This document shows, in pieces, positions 1 to 8,974 of a stretch of DNA of 64,000 bases. This DNA comes from Tenggerimyces sp963762635 (GTDB lineage Bacteria > Actinomycetota > Actinomycetes > Propionibacteriales > Actinopolymorphaceae). The stretch spans positions 558,001 through 622,000 of the forward strand of contig CAVXLQ010000012.1 in NCBI GenBank assembly GCA_963762635.1. The letters run 5' to 3'. Position numbers and translations under genes: made by a program. A model generated the notes under the pieces. The model was given only the letters and a program-made list of their open reading frames with translations. It ran no database searches and was not told the origin of the DNA. Positions within the stretch are counted from its first letter, which is position 1. Each line of letters opens with the position of its first letter.

Positions 1-2
1 AC

Positions 3-1973
3 ACCGGCGAAATCAAGGAAGACGACTACCGCAGCCTGTTCGAGCGTGACGTGCTCGTCGACCACGCGGTCCGACGGCTCGCCGTCCTCGACGCGCAGCG
101 CGAGGGGCTGGTGTTCGGCCGCCTCGACCAGCTCGAGGGTGTCGTGCGGTACGTCGGCCGTATCGGCGTTCGCGACGAGGAACAGGAGCCGCTCGTCCTG
201 GACTGGCGCGCTCCCGCCGCGTCGGTGTTCTACCAGGCCACGCCGGTCCGGCCGCAGGGCGTGATCCGGCGCCGCGTGCTGCGCTGCCTCGGCCAGCGCG
301 TCACCGGGGTCGAGGACGACCTGCTCGACCCGGACAACGCGCCCGAGGATCTGGTCGTGCTCGGCGACGGCGCGCTGATGGCAGCCCTCACTGCCGCCCG
401 CGGGCAGCAGATGCGCGACATCGTCGCGACCATCCAGCAGGAACAGGACCTGATCATCCGCGCGCCTTCGTCCGGCGCGACGCTGATCGGCGGCGGCCCG
501 GGGACGGGCAAGACCGTCGTCGCCCTGCACCGCGCCGCGTACCTGCTCTACACCGAGCGCCGCCGCATCTCCGGTGGCGGCGTGCTCGTGGTCGGGCCTT
601 CGTCGGTGTTCATGAGCTACATCGAACGCGTGCTGCCCTCGCTCGGCGAACACGAGGCGACGCTGCGGTCGCTCGGCGAGCTCGTCGACGGCGTTGCCGC
701 GACGCGCCGCGACTCGTCCGCCGCGGCCGCTGTCAAGGGCTCCTTGCGCATGCGCCGCGTGCTCGGCCGGGCCGTCCGGGACGGCGCGCCGGGAACGCCG
801 CAGGAGTTCCGGATCTACGCGGGCGGGCTGATCCGACGGCTGAACGTTCGAGACCTCGACCGGGTGCGGAACGACGTCCTGCGCCGCGGGGCGCAGCGCA
901 ACCGCGGTCGGGCCGAGGCGACGCGGACGTTGCTCGCGGCTTTGTGGAGCCAGGGACCTTCTGGACGGAGTCGTTCGGAGTTCGACGACGAGGTGGAGAA
1001 CTCGGCCGCCTTCGGTGCGTTCCTGGACGCGTGGTGGCCGATGCTGTCGCCGTCGGTCGTCTTCGGGTGGCTGGCTGACCCGGATCGGCTCGCCCGGTAC
1101 GCCAAGGGGGCTCTGTCGCCTGCCGAGGTGTCGACGCTGCTGGCCTCGTGGGACGGCGCGAAGGAGCCGTCGGTCGAGGACGTGCCGTTGCTCGACGAGA
1201 TCGACTCGCTGCTCGGCGAGGTGCCGCGGACCGGGCCGGAGCGCGAGCCGTGGGACGACTTCGGCGACGTACCGGAGCTGGTGTCGGCGTTCGAACGCCA
1301 GGTGCGGCCGGAGCACTCGGTGCGGAACGACGGGTACGCGCACGTGCTCGTCGACGAGGCCCAGGACCTGTCGCCCATGCAGTGGCGCATGGTCGGCCGG
1401 CGCGGGCGGCACGGGAGCTGGACGATCGTGGGCGACCCGGCGCAGAGCTCCTGGCCGGACGCTCCGGAGGCGACTTCGGCGCTGGATGCCGCTCTGGGGC
1501 GGCGGGAGCGGCGCCAGTTCACGTTGCACACGAACTACCGCAACTCGGCCGAGATCTTCGCCGTAGCCGGTCGCGTGATCCGGCAGGAGTTCCCCTCGTT
1601 GGAACTGCCGCACGCCGTCCGTGCGACAGGCTTCTCGCCCACCCATGTGGTGGCGGGGGAGTCGGAGCTCTCGTCCTCGGTTAGCGCCGCCGTGGAGTCG
1701 CTGCTGGGCGAGGTCGCTGGAACTGTCGGTGTGATCGTCCCCACCCATCGTGTGGAACCGGTGGCTGACTGGCTCGAGGGCGTCGACCCCGACCGAGTCA
1801 GCATCGTCACCGCCCTTGCCAGCAAGGGCCTGGAGTACGACGGCGTGGTCGTCGTCGAGCCCGCCGAGATCGTGGCCGAGAGCACGACAGGCATCCGCAC
1901 GTTGTACGTAGTCCTCACGAGAGCCACCCAACGGCTCATCACCGTTGGCGCGGAGGGCACTTGGAGCGGTTGA
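3..1973 (+). CDS. HelD/HelR-like RNA polymerase-associated ATPase, 5' end outside window
   Basis: The reading frame is open from base 3, so the true start lies upstream; a GTG at 51 is internal. About 656 residues are visible. UvrD/Rep-type motifs occur in order: Walker A GGGPGTGKT (near 490), Walker B VDEAQDLSP (near 1350), TNYRNSAEI (near 1530), ASKGLEYDGV (near 1825) and the arginine-bearing YVVLTRATQRL just before the stop. Family knowledge: HelD proteins bind RNA polymerase and use ATP to release stalled complexes, and some actinobacterial HelR proteins protect against rifamycins. The insertion between the Walker motifs fits HelD better than a true UvrD helicase. Whether this one affects rifamycin tolerance cannot be read from sequence. 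Confidence 0.85.
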   Translation, partial: TGEIKEDDYRSLFERDVLVDHAVRRLAVLDAQREGLVFGRLDQLEGVVRYVGRIGVRDEEQEPLVLDWRAPAASVFYQATPVRPQGVIRRRVLRCLGQRVTGVEDDLLDPDNAPEDLVVLGDGALMAALTAARGQQMRDIVATIQQEQDLIIRAPSSGATLIGGGPGTGKTVVALHRAAYLLYTERRRISGGGVLVVGPSSVFMSYIERVLPSLGEHEATLRSLGELVDGVAATRRDSSAAAAVKGSLRMRRVLGRAVRDGAPGTPQEFRIYAGGLIRRLNVRDLDRVRNDVLRRGAQRNRGRAEATRTLLAALWSQGPSGRSRSEFDDEVENSAAFGAFLDAWWPMLSPSVVFGWLADPDRLARYAKGALSPAEVSTLLASWDGAKEPSVEDVPLLDEIDSLLGEVPRTGPEREPWDDFGDVPELVSAFERQVRPEHSVRNDGYAHVLVDEAQDLSPMQWRMVGRRGRHGSWTIVGDPAQSSWPDAPEATSALDAALGRRERRQFTLHTNYRNSAEIFAVAGRVIRQEFPSLELPHAVRATGFSPTHVVAGESELSSSVSAAVESLLGEVAGTVGVIVPTHRVEPVADWLEGVDPDRVSIVTALASKGLEYDGVVVVEPAEIVAESTTGIRTLYVVLTRATQRLITVGAEGTWSG

Positions 1974-2050
1974 CCTCCCGGGGGAGCGGCGGATAGCGTT
2001 TCCCTCCCGGAGCGACGGGGTGGGTTCCTTCGAACCCTTGGAGACCTCCG

Positions 2051-3292
2051 GTGTCTACCGCCTCCCTGCTTCGCCGCCGTGACGTTCTGCTGCTCCTGCT
2101 CGGTCAGGTGTCCGGCCAGCTCGGTGCCCAGGTCAGTGCCGTCGCGATCCCACTCCTCGCCGTCCTCGCCTTGCAGGCGACCCCCTGGGAAGCCGGCCTG
2201 CTCGCGGCATCGGGGACGGTCGCGTTCGCGCTGATAGGACTGCCCGCTGGCGCCTGGGTCGACCGGCTGCCGCGCCGACCCGTCCTGGTCGCGGCCGATC
2301 TCGTCCGCGCCGCGACCCTGCTCGCGATTCCGATCGCGGCGGCCCTCGACGCGGTGTCCATGGGGCTTCTGCTGGTGGTCACCTTCGTCGTCGGCCTCGC
2401 GCGAGTGTTCTTCGAGGTCGCGTACCAGGCGTACCTGCCCGCGGTCGTCGGCAGCCCCGACCTGCTCGCCGGCAACGCGGCCCTCGAGACGGTTCGAACG
2501 ACCGGACAGATCGCCGGTCCGGGTCTGGGCGGTTGGCTGGTCGGCGTCGCCGGCGCCGCGAATGTCGTCCTCGTCCAGATCGCCGCGTTCGCCACGTCCG
2601 CCCTGACCCTGCTCGCCATCGGCGCGCGCGAGCCTTCCCGCCCGCGCAGGCCCCGCGCCCGACTGCGTACGGAGATCGCCGAGGGACTCCGCTTCGTCCT
2701 GCGCACACCACCGCTGCGCGGAACGCTGCTCGCGAGCGCGGTCAGCAACTTCGCGTTCGCCATGGCCTCGGCTGTGAGCTTCATCTTCATGGCTCGGACC
2801 CTGCGACTGGACCCGACGGCGATCGGACTGCTGGTCGGCGCGGGCGCCGTGACGGCCATGGTCGGCGCTGCCTTCACCCCGCTGCTCGCTCGGCGAGTCG
2901 GCAGCGCCCGGATCATCTGGCTCGCTCTCGCCGTGACCGGCCCCCTCGCGGCACTTGGCCCTCTTGCCCAACCTGGCCTACTGATCGGGGTCTTCGTTCT
3001 CAGCCTCGCCGCCGGCGAGCTGGGACAGATCGTCTACGCCATCGCCGCCAACACGCTGCGCCAGCAGGTGTGCCCGAACGAGCTGCTCGGCCGCGTCGGC
3101 GCGAGCATGCGGGTCCTCGTCATGGGTTGCTTTCCGGCCGGCGCGCTCGTGGGCGGACTGCTGGGCGGCACGATTGGCGTCCGGGGGACGTTGTGGACAG
3201 TCGGCGGTGTGATGCTGCTCGCATCTCTGCCTCCGTACGTCACCCTCCGCCACGTACGGGACGTGGAGGAGCTAGCAGGATCAGCTCGGTGA
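2051..3292 (+). CDS. MFS transporter (MFS_3 / EntS-like exporter)
   Basis: 413 residues with about 12 hydrophobic segments. The loop between segments 2 and 3 carries the MFS motif A version GAWVDRLPRRP, typical of proton-driven drug or siderophore exporters. The start is GTG, preceded by a GGAG at about 2040. It lies alone between the HelD-like gene and the phosphatidyltransferase, all on the plus strand. The substrate is unknown. Closest general resemblance is to the EntS/MFS_3 group, by overall pattern only. Confidence 0.85.
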   Translation: MSTASLLRRRDVLLLLLGQVSGQLGAQVSAVAIPLLAVLALQATPWEAGLLAASGTVAFALIGLPAGAWVDRLPRRPVLVAADLVRAATLLAIPIAAALDAVSMGLLLVVTFVVGLARVFFEVAYQAYLPAVVGSPDLLAGNAALETVRTTGQIAGPGLGGWLVGVAGAANVVLVQIAAFATSALTLLAIGAREPSRPRRPRARLRTEIAEGLRFVLRTPPLRGTLLASAVSNFAFAMASAVSFIFMARTLRLDPTAIGLLVGAGAVTAMVGAAFTPLLARRVGSARIIWLALAVTGPLAALGPLAQPGLLIGVFVLSLAAGELGQIVYAIAANTLRQQVCPNELLGRVGASMRVLVMGCFPAGALVGGLLGGTIGVRGTLWTVGGVMLLASLPPYVTLRHVRDVEELAGSAR

Positions 3293-3324
3293 AGTACGCT
3301 CAAGCAAGTTAGCGTCAACAGGGG

Positions 3325-3945
3325 ATGAGCACAGTGACCGAGCAGGCTCAGGAAGTGGACACCACGACCGAGAAGGTGTGGACCGTTCCCAATATCCTGA
3401 GCTTTCTCCGGCTCCTCGGCGTCCCGCTGTTCCTCTGGCTCGTGCTGGGCCCGAAAGAGGACGGTTGGGCGTTCATCGTCCTCGGTCTCGCCGGCATCAC
3501 CGACTACCTCGACGGCCAGATCGCCCGGCGAATGGGGCAGATCAGCACACTCGGGAAGTTGCTCGACCCGTTCGCCGACCGGCTGTACATCCTCGCGGTC
3601 CTTGTCGGCTTGACGATTCGCGACATCATCCCGCTCTGGCTCGTCGTGATCATCCTCGCGCGCGACGCCATGATGCTGATCCAGATCCTCATCCTGCGCA
3701 GGAACGGCTACGGCCCGCTGCCCGTCCACTTCCTCGGCAAGGCGGCGACGTTCGCCCTGCTGTACGCGTTCCCGCTGCTCCTGCTCGGCGACGGCGACAG
3801 CGTCTTCTCGATGCTGGCGAACGTGTTCGGCTGGGCCTTCGCGATCTGGGGCACCGCGCTCTACTGGTGGGGCGGCATCCTCTACGGCGTCCAGGCCCGC
3901 ACCCTGCTTCGCGCCGACGCCACACGGAGAGAAGTCACGTCATGA
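3325..3945 (+). CDS. CDP-alcohol phosphatidyltransferase (PgsA2-like)
   Basis: 206 residues with several membrane segments. It holds the complete CDP-alcohol phosphotransferase signature D-x2-D-G-x2-A-R-x8-G-x3-D-x3-D, seen as DYLDGQIAR then G and DPFAD. The family transfers a phosphatidyl group from CDP-diacylglycerol to an alcohol at the membrane. It occupies the position of Rv1822 (pgsA2) in the M. tuberculosis locus of the same gene order, but the acceptor alcohol is not certain. The stop overlaps the next gene's ATG (ATGA), so the two are probably translationally coupled. A second possible start is the GTG at 3334. Confidence 0.9.
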   Translation: MSTVTEQAQEVDTTTEKVWTVPNILSFLRLLGVPLFLWLVLGPKEDGWAFIVLGLAGITDYLDGQIARRMGQISTLGKLLDPFADRLYILAVLVGLTIRDIIPLWLVVIILARDAMMLIQILILRRNGYGPLPVHFLGKAATFALLYAFPLLLLGDGDSVFSMLANVFGWAFAIWGTALYWWGGILYGVQARTLLRADATRREVTS

Positions 3946-6440
3946 GAGCTGTCGTCATGGCAGGCGGTGAGGGTACGCGCCTTCGGCCGATGACGACGAG
4001 CATGCCGAAGCCGCTGTTGCCGGTCGTCAACAAGCCGATCATGGAGCACATCCTGCGGCTGCTCCGCAAACACCGGCTGAACGAGACCGTCGTCACCGTG
4101 CACTTCCTCGGCTCGATGGTCCGCGCGTACTTCGGCGACGGCGAGGACCTCGGCATGCACCTCACGTACGCCACCGAGGAGAAGCCGCTCGGCACCGCCG
4201 GAAGCGTGAAGAACGCCGCGGACGCGCTGAAGGACGACACGTTCCTGGTGATCTCCGGCGACGCCCTCACCGACATCGACCTCACCGCGCTCGTCAACTA
4301 CCACAAGCGCCAGGGCGCGCTCGCCACGCTGTGCCTGACCCGCGTACCCGAGCCGCTCGACTTCGGCATCACGATCCTCGACGACGACGGCCGCGTGGAC
4401 CGGTTCCTGGAGAAGCCGACGTGGGGGCAGGTGTTCTCCGACACCGTCAACACCGGCATCTACGTGATGGAGCCCGAGCTGCTGGACTACGTCGACGAGG
4501 ACGCCTCCGTCGACTGGTCCAGCGACGTGTTCCCGCGGCTGCTGAAGGAAGGCGCGCCGATCTACGGGTACGTCGCGGACGGCTACTGGGAGGACGTCGG
4601 CAGCCACCGGAGCTACCTGCAGGCCAACCACGACGCGCTCGCCGGCCGGGTCGAGCTGGAGATCGACGGTTTCGAGGTCTCGAAGGGCGTCTGGATCGGC
4701 GAGGGCGCGGACGTGTCGCCGGACGCGGAGCTCAAGGGGCCGCTGTACATCGGCGCGTACGCGAAGGTCGAGGGCGGCACGGAGATCCGCGAGTTCACGA
4801 CCGTCGGCGACAACGTCGTCGTCCGTGAGGGCGCGTTCATCCACCGTTCGGTCATCCACGACAACGCCTACATCGGGCCCCACACGAACCTGCGCGGGTG
4901 CGTCGTCGGCAAGAACACCGACGTGATGCGCGGCGCGCGGATCGACGACGGGGCGATCGTCGGCGACGACTGCGTGATCGAGGAGGAGGCCGTTCTCCAT
5001 CCGGAGATCAAGGTCTATCCGAGCAAGACGATCGAGGCCGGCGCGGTCGTCAACACCAGCGTGATCTGGGAGTCGCGCGGGCAGCGCGCACTGTTCGGGC
5101 CGCGCGGGGTGAGCGGGATCATCAACGTCGAGATCACGCCCGAGCTGGTCGTACGGCTGACGAGCGCCTTCGCCACCACGCTGCGGAAGGGCGCGACCGT
5201 CGTCACCGGACGCGACGGGTCACGTGCGGCTCGAGCGCTCAAGCGTGCCGCGATCGCCGCGTTCACCTCGAGCGCGATCGACGTGAACGACCTGGAGATG
5301 ACCGCGACTCCGGTCGCTCGCCTGGAGACGACGCGCAGCAACGCGGCGGGCGGTCTGCTGATCCGTACGTCCGCCGGCCGGCCCGACTCGGTGGACCTGG
5401 TGTTCCTGGACGAACGCGGAGCCGACCTGTCGCAGGCCGACCAGCGCAAGGTCGAGCGGGTGCTCGGGCGGCAGGAGTTCCGGCGCGCGTTCCCCGGCGA
5501 GATCGGCGACCTGACGTTCCCGTCCCGCACGGTCGACACGTACACCCAGGACCTGCTGCGCAGCGCGGACATCACCGGCGTCGCCGACGCCGACCTCAAG
5601 GTCGTGATCGACGCCGGGCGGGGAACGGTCGGCATGGTGCTGCCGACTCTGCTCGGGAAGCTGTCCGTCGACGCCTACCTGGTGAACACGGGTCTCGACG
5701 AGCGGACGCCGACGGAGACGTCGGAGCAGCGTTCGGCGGCGGTGTCGTTGCTGGGCGAGTTGGTGGCTTCCTCGCGGGCCGCCTTCGGGGTGCGTTTCGA
5801 CCCGCTGGGCGAACGGGTCTCACTCGTCGACGAGAAGGGGTCCGTGATCGACGACGAGCGCGCGTTGCTCGTGTTCGTCGACCTGGTCGCGGCCGAGGCT
5901 TCCGGCGGGCACGTGGCGTTGCCGGTGACGACGACGCGCGTGGCCGAGCGGGTGGCGGCGTACCACGGGGTGGAGATCCGCTGGACGACCACGGCCTCCG
6001 ACGCGCTGGCGACGGCGGCGGGGGAGCCGGGCCTGTTGCTGGCGGGCGATGGCCGGGGTGGCTTCGTGGTGCCGGAGTTCTCCAGCGCCGTCGACGGCTT
6101 CGCCGCGTTCGTCCGCTTCGTCGGCCTGGTGGCCCGTACGCACCTGGCCCTGTCCGAGGTCGACGCCCGCATCCCCCGAGCCCACGTCGTCCGCCTGACC
6201 GTCCCCACGCCTTGGGCCACGAAGGGCGCCGTCATGCGCTCGGCCTTGGAAGCGGCGGAGGGTCGGACGGTCGACACGACCGACGGCGTACGCGTCGTCG
6301 AGGACGACGGCTCCTGGGCGCTGGTGCTGCCGGACCCGACCGAGGCGGTCACGCGGGTGTGGGCCGAGGCGGCGACCACCGAACGGGCGACGGCGCTCGC
6401 GCACCGCTGGGCGGACCTAGCGACGCGTGCTGGTCGCTAG
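3942..6440 (+). CDS. mannose-1-phosphate guanylyltransferase-like protein with degenerate phosphomannomutase domain
   Basis: 832 residues. The start is the ATG overlapping the previous stop; an upstream in-frame extension is only an overlap with that gene. Residues 1-230 form a sugar nucleotidyltransferase starting MRAVVMAGGEGTRLRPM, with the pyrophosphorylase G-G-x-G-T-R-L-R-P and PKPLLPV motifs. Residues about 245-370 are left-handed beta-helix hexapeptide repeats. Residues about 380-832 resemble phosphohexomutase folds, but the catalytic TASHNP serine loop reads RTSAGRPDS and the metal loop DGDADR reads GDGRGG, so mutase activity is doubtful. Likely makes GDP-mannose or a related NDP-sugar for glycolipid or wall glycans. 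The stop TAG lies in the CTAG duplication of the MITE at 6436-6620. Confidence 0.85.
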   Translation: MRAVVMAGGEGTRLRPMTTSMPKPLLPVVNKPIMEHILRLLRKHRLNETVVTVHFLGSMVRAYFGDGEDLGMHLTYATEEKPLGTAGSVKNAADALKDDTFLVISGDALTDIDLTALVNYHKRQGALATLCLTRVPEPLDFGITILDDDGRVDRFLEKPTWGQVFSDTVNTGIYVMEPELLDYVDEDASVDWSSDVFPRLLKEGAPIYGYVADGYWEDVGSHRSYLQANHDALAGRVELEIDGFEVSKGVWIGEGADVSPDAELKGPLYIGAYAKVEGGTEIREFTTVGDNVVVREGAFIHRSVIHDNAYIGPHTNLRGCVVGKNTDVMRGARIDDGAIVGDDCVIEEEAVLHPEIKVYPSKTIEAGAVVNTSVIWESRGQRALFGPRGVSGIINVEITPELVVRLTSAFATTLRKGATVVTGRDGSRAARALKRAAIAAFTSSAIDVNDLEMTATPVARLETTRSNAAGGLLIRTSAGRPDSVDLVFLDERGADLSQADQRKVERVLGRQEFRRAFPGEIGDLTFPSRTVDTYTQDLLRSADITGVADADLKVVIDAGRGTVGMVLPTLLGKLSVDAYLVNTGLDERTPTETSEQRSAAVSLLGELVASSRAAFGVRFDPLGERVSLVDEKGSVIDDERALLVFVDLVAAEASGGHVALPVTTTRVAERVAAYHGVEIRWTTTASDALATAAGEPGLLLAGDGRGGFVVPEFSSAVDGFAAFVRFVGLVARTHLALSEVDARIPRAHVVRLTVPTPWATKGAVMRSALEAAEGRTVDTTDGVRVVEDDGSWALVLPDPTEAVTRVWAEAATTERATALAHRWADLATRAGR

Positions 6441-6620
6441 GCCGTGTCTCTCAACTATCGCCTGGCGCGCGACACCTCGCATCCCGCCTGGCCGCGGTCC
6501 AGTTCGTCACCCATACAACCAGTATGAGTTCCTCCTGCACCACGCCCAGCCGGGCGCGATGCGCCGCGCGCCATCGCGCTACGCGCGATGACCGGCGCTA
6601 CTTAAGAGACACGGCCTAGC
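6436..6620. mobile_element. MITE-like element with IS5-type ends and CTAG target duplication
   Basis: A 16-bp perfect inverted repeat (6436-6451 and 6605-6620, GCTAGGCCGTGTCTCT and its complement) bounds about 175 bp of non-coding DNA. The ends stay similar for about 22 bp (GCCGTGTCTCTYAASTAKCG). The terminal CTAG on both sides fits the YTAR target duplication of IS5-group elements. There is no transposase gene inside, hence a miniature element. It sits exactly between two convergent genes and provides the stop of at least the minus-strand one. Confidence 0.75.
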
Positions 6621-7285
6621 CAGACGACGTCGCGGCCGAACGAGAAGAGCTGGAGCGCCAGCGAGAGTCCCATCAGCGCGATCATGACGGGCGCCGGGAC
6701 GACGCCGGCCGCGGCCACCACCAGCACGATGCCCTGCATGGCGCCGATCCACTTGCGCATCCGGTTCACCGGCAGCGGCGCGTTCAGCCAGGGCATCGCG
6801 TAGCCCGCGGCCACGAACAGGTAACGCATCAGGCCGATCGCCAACCCCAACGGGCTCAGCGTCACGGCCACGTAGATGCTCACCACCAGCGCCAGGAACG
6901 AGTCCGCCTCCATGTCGAAGCGCGCCCCGAACGACGACGCCGTCCCCGTACGCCGCGCCACCCGTCCGTCGACCGCGTCCAACGCCAGGGCCACCGCCGC
7001 CAGCGACACCAGCAGCGGCACCGACACCGGCCCGCGGAACGACTCCACGATGAGAGTTGTCACCAGCCCGACGAGCAGTGTCCGGGCCTCGGTCACGTGG
7101 TCGGCCGGTCCAAGGGCCGCACGCCCCGAGCGGCGCAGCCCCACGATCAGCAGGACGGCGACGACTACCGCGTACGTGGTCCCCGCCACGCCGGCGACGA
7201 CCCCGAGCCCCGCCGCCATCAGCGCGGCGAGCAGCAGGGTCTGGGTGGCAGCCCAGGCAACCGGCCCGGTCCAGATCGACGTCAT
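6602..7285 (-). CDS. CDP-alcohol phosphatidyltransferase family membrane protein
   Basis: About 227 residues from the ATG at 7285, which has a GGGGG just upstream; a GTG at 7339 would add 18 residues. Several membrane segments surround the full motif DAVDGRVAR-x8-G-x3-D-x3-D. It is a second CDP-alcohol phosphatidyltransferase in this region, unrelated in detail to the one at 3325. The last four residues (GRVS) and the TAA stop come from the MITE terminal repeat, so the original C-terminus was replaced on insertion. The acceptor alcohol is unknown. Confidence 0.82.
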   Translation of the reverse strand: MTSIWTGPVAWAATQTLLLAALMAAGLGVVAGVAGTTYAVVVAVLLIVGLRRSGRAALGPADHVTEARTLLVGLVTTLIVESFRGPVSVPLLVSLAAVALALDAVDGRVARRTGTASSFGARFDMEADSFLALVVSIYVAVTLSPLGLAIGLMRYLFVAAGYAMPWLNAPLPVNRMRKWIGAMQGIVLVVAAAGVVPAPVMIALMGLSLALQLFSFGRDVVWLGRVS

Positions 7286-7382
7286 CCCCCAAGCTTGCCG
7301 GTCTTTCGGCCCGGGGGTGTCAGCTGTGGCACGACTCACCCTCTGAACACGCGCCGAGCCCCAGACCGGTTCGATCAGGCAA

Positions 7383-7658
7383 CTAGGACGACGTCGAGCT
7401 CAGCGTCTTGCGGCGGTTCCAGCCGCGGACGGCGCACCAGGCGCCACCGCCCAGCAGGGCCGCCGCCGCAAGGCGGGTGCCGGCCCACATCAGCACCTCA
7501 TTGTCCGCGTCGGCCGGCCGCAGCACGAAGACGATCACGAACAAGGCGGCCACCCCAGCCGCCAACAACACGGCGCCACATGCGATCAGCACCGACGGGT
7601 GAACCCGCGACTTCTCGTCCCCGTTCATGTCGTCAATGGTAGGTAATTCCGGATCCAT
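7383..7658 (-). CDS. small two-TM membrane protein, unknown function
   Basis: 91 residues with two hydrophobic stretches (about residues 22-45 and 58-75) and a short acidic N-terminus. GAGG abuts the ATG at 7658; an alternative ATG gives MNGDEKSR ten residues later. It diverges from the DUF881 gene at 7708, sharing a 50-bp promoter region. I do not recognise a family. Confidence 0.6.
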   Translation of the reverse strand: MDPELPTIDDMNGDEKSRVHPSVLIACGAVLLAAGVAALFVIVFVLRPADADNEVLMWAGTRLAAAALLGGGAWCAVRGWNRRKTLSSTSS

Positions 7659-7707
7659 CCTCAGTAGTCCAAAGGTCTTGACGTCATGACACGAAAGTCA
7701 TGAAACG

Positions 7708-8643
7708 ATGACCCCCATGGCCGGTGCGGAGCGGGGGAACGCCACGTCACCGGGCATCCCTGCCCAGATTCCCGAGCAGCGGCATCCCGAGGCGGAGACC
7801 CCGACGCAGCCACCACGCCGACCAGACGAGTCCATGTCGCTCATGCGCGAGCTCGTCTCCCATGCCCTCGACGACGGATACGCGTCGGCGGCGGCTCGGC
7901 GCGACCCGAACAAGCCGAAGAAGAAGCGCCGCGTTCCCGTCTTCGTGATCGCGATCGTCCTCTTCGGCCTGATCATCACCGTCGCCGCGATCCAGACGAG
8001 GCAGTCCGCGCCCGCGGTGGCCAAGGAGAAGGCGGAGCTCGCCGAACGGATCAAGACCGAGACCGAGCGCGTCGACGACCAGCGCGCACGGGCGGAACGG
8101 CTGCAGCGCGACATCAACCGCATGCAGAACGACGCCCTCGAGTCCTCCGTCGGCGGCCAGGCGCTGCGCGAACGGCTCCAGGCTCTCGAGACGCTCACCG
8201 GCACCGGCCGCGTCACCGGACCCGGCGTACGGATCATCGTCGACGACGCCCCGATCGACGAGGTGTCCGGCGGTGAGGAGTCGCCGAACAACCGGATCCT
8301 CGACCTCGACCTGCAGCAGCTCGTCAACGGCCTGTGGGCCTCGGGCGCCGAGGCGATCGCGATCAACGGCGAACGGCTGACCGTTCTCACCGCGATCCGC
8401 GGAGCCGACAAGTCGATCACCGTCGACTACCGACCACTGGCGAGGCCGTACACCGTCGAGGCCATCGGCGACCCCGCGACGCTCGAGGCTCGCTTCGCCG
8501 AAAGTCCCGGCGGCGTGTGGCTCCACAACCTGAAGGCGGTGCAGAACATCCGATACGAGACCCACACGATCGACGAGATCGCGCTACCGGCAGACTCTGG
8601 CGCACAGCTTCGCTACGCCCGTACGGAAGGCGCCTCCCGGTGA
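7708..8643 (+). CDS. DUF881 family membrane-anchored protein (Rv1823-like)
   Basis: 311 residues: an about 65-residue hydrophilic N-terminus, one membrane segment (VFVIAIVLFGLIITVAAI), a coiled-coil stretch (residues about 105-150), then the DUF881 domain, with GTGRVTGPGVRI, the NGLWASGAEAIAINGERL region and PYTVEAIGDPATLEARF. DUF881 proteins pair with the small basic protein in many Gram-positive bacteria, and the extracellular domain is presumed envelope- or division-related. The stop overlaps the next GTG start (GTGA). It is the first of a DUF881-Sbp-DUF881 trio. Confidence 0.88.
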   Translation: MTPMAGAERGNATSPGIPAQIPEQRHPEAETPTQPPRRPDESMSLMRELVSHALDDGYASAAARRDPNKPKKKRRVPVFVIAIVLFGLIITVAAIQTRQSAPAVAKEKAELAERIKTETERVDDQRARAERLQRDINRMQNDALESSVGGQALRERLQALETLTGTGRVTGPGVRIIVDDAPIDEVSGGEESPNNRILDLDLQQLVNGLWASGAEAIAINGERLTVLTAIRGADKSITVDYRPLARPYTVEAIGDPATLEARFAESPGGVWLHNLKAVQNIRYETHTIDEIALPADSGAQLRYARTEGASR

Positions 8644-8972
8644 TCGCCACTCTCGGTCTCGTGGTCGGCATCGTCTTGGGCCTGCTCCTCCAGCCCGCGG
8701 TGCCGCTCTGGATGCAGCCCTACCTGCCGATCGCCGTCGTCGCCGCGCTGGACGCCGTGTTCGGCGGGCTGCGGGCACTGCTCGACGGGATCTTCGACGA
8801 CAAGGTGTTCGTGGTCTCGTTCATCGGCAACGTGCTCGTCGCGGCGCTGATCGTCTACCTCGGTGACCAGCTCGGCGTCGGCGCGCAGCTGTCGACCGGC
8901 GTGGTCGTCGTCCTCGGCATCCGCATCTTCTCCAACGTCGCCGCCATCAGGCGAAGACTGTTCAAGGCCTGA
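8640..8972 (+). CDS. sbp: small basic family protein (DUF1290, Sbp)
   Basis: 110 residues, starting at a GTG that overlaps the preceding stop by four bases. It has three to four membrane segments and a basic C-terminus (AAIRRRLFKA). The pattern GLVVGIVLGLLLQPAVP, then DAVFGGLRALLDGIF, then FIGNVLVAALIVYLGDQLG is characteristic of DUF1290. The gene is always found beside DUF881 genes, as here (two bases from the next), and often near division genes. Biochemical function is unknown. Confidence 0.88.
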   Translation: MIATLGLVVGIVLGLLLQPAVPLWMQPYLPIAVVAALDAVFGGLRALLDGIFDDKVFVVSFIGNVLVAALIVYLGDQLGVGAQLSTGVVVVLGIRIFSNVAAIRRRLFKA

Positions 8973-8974
8973 CC

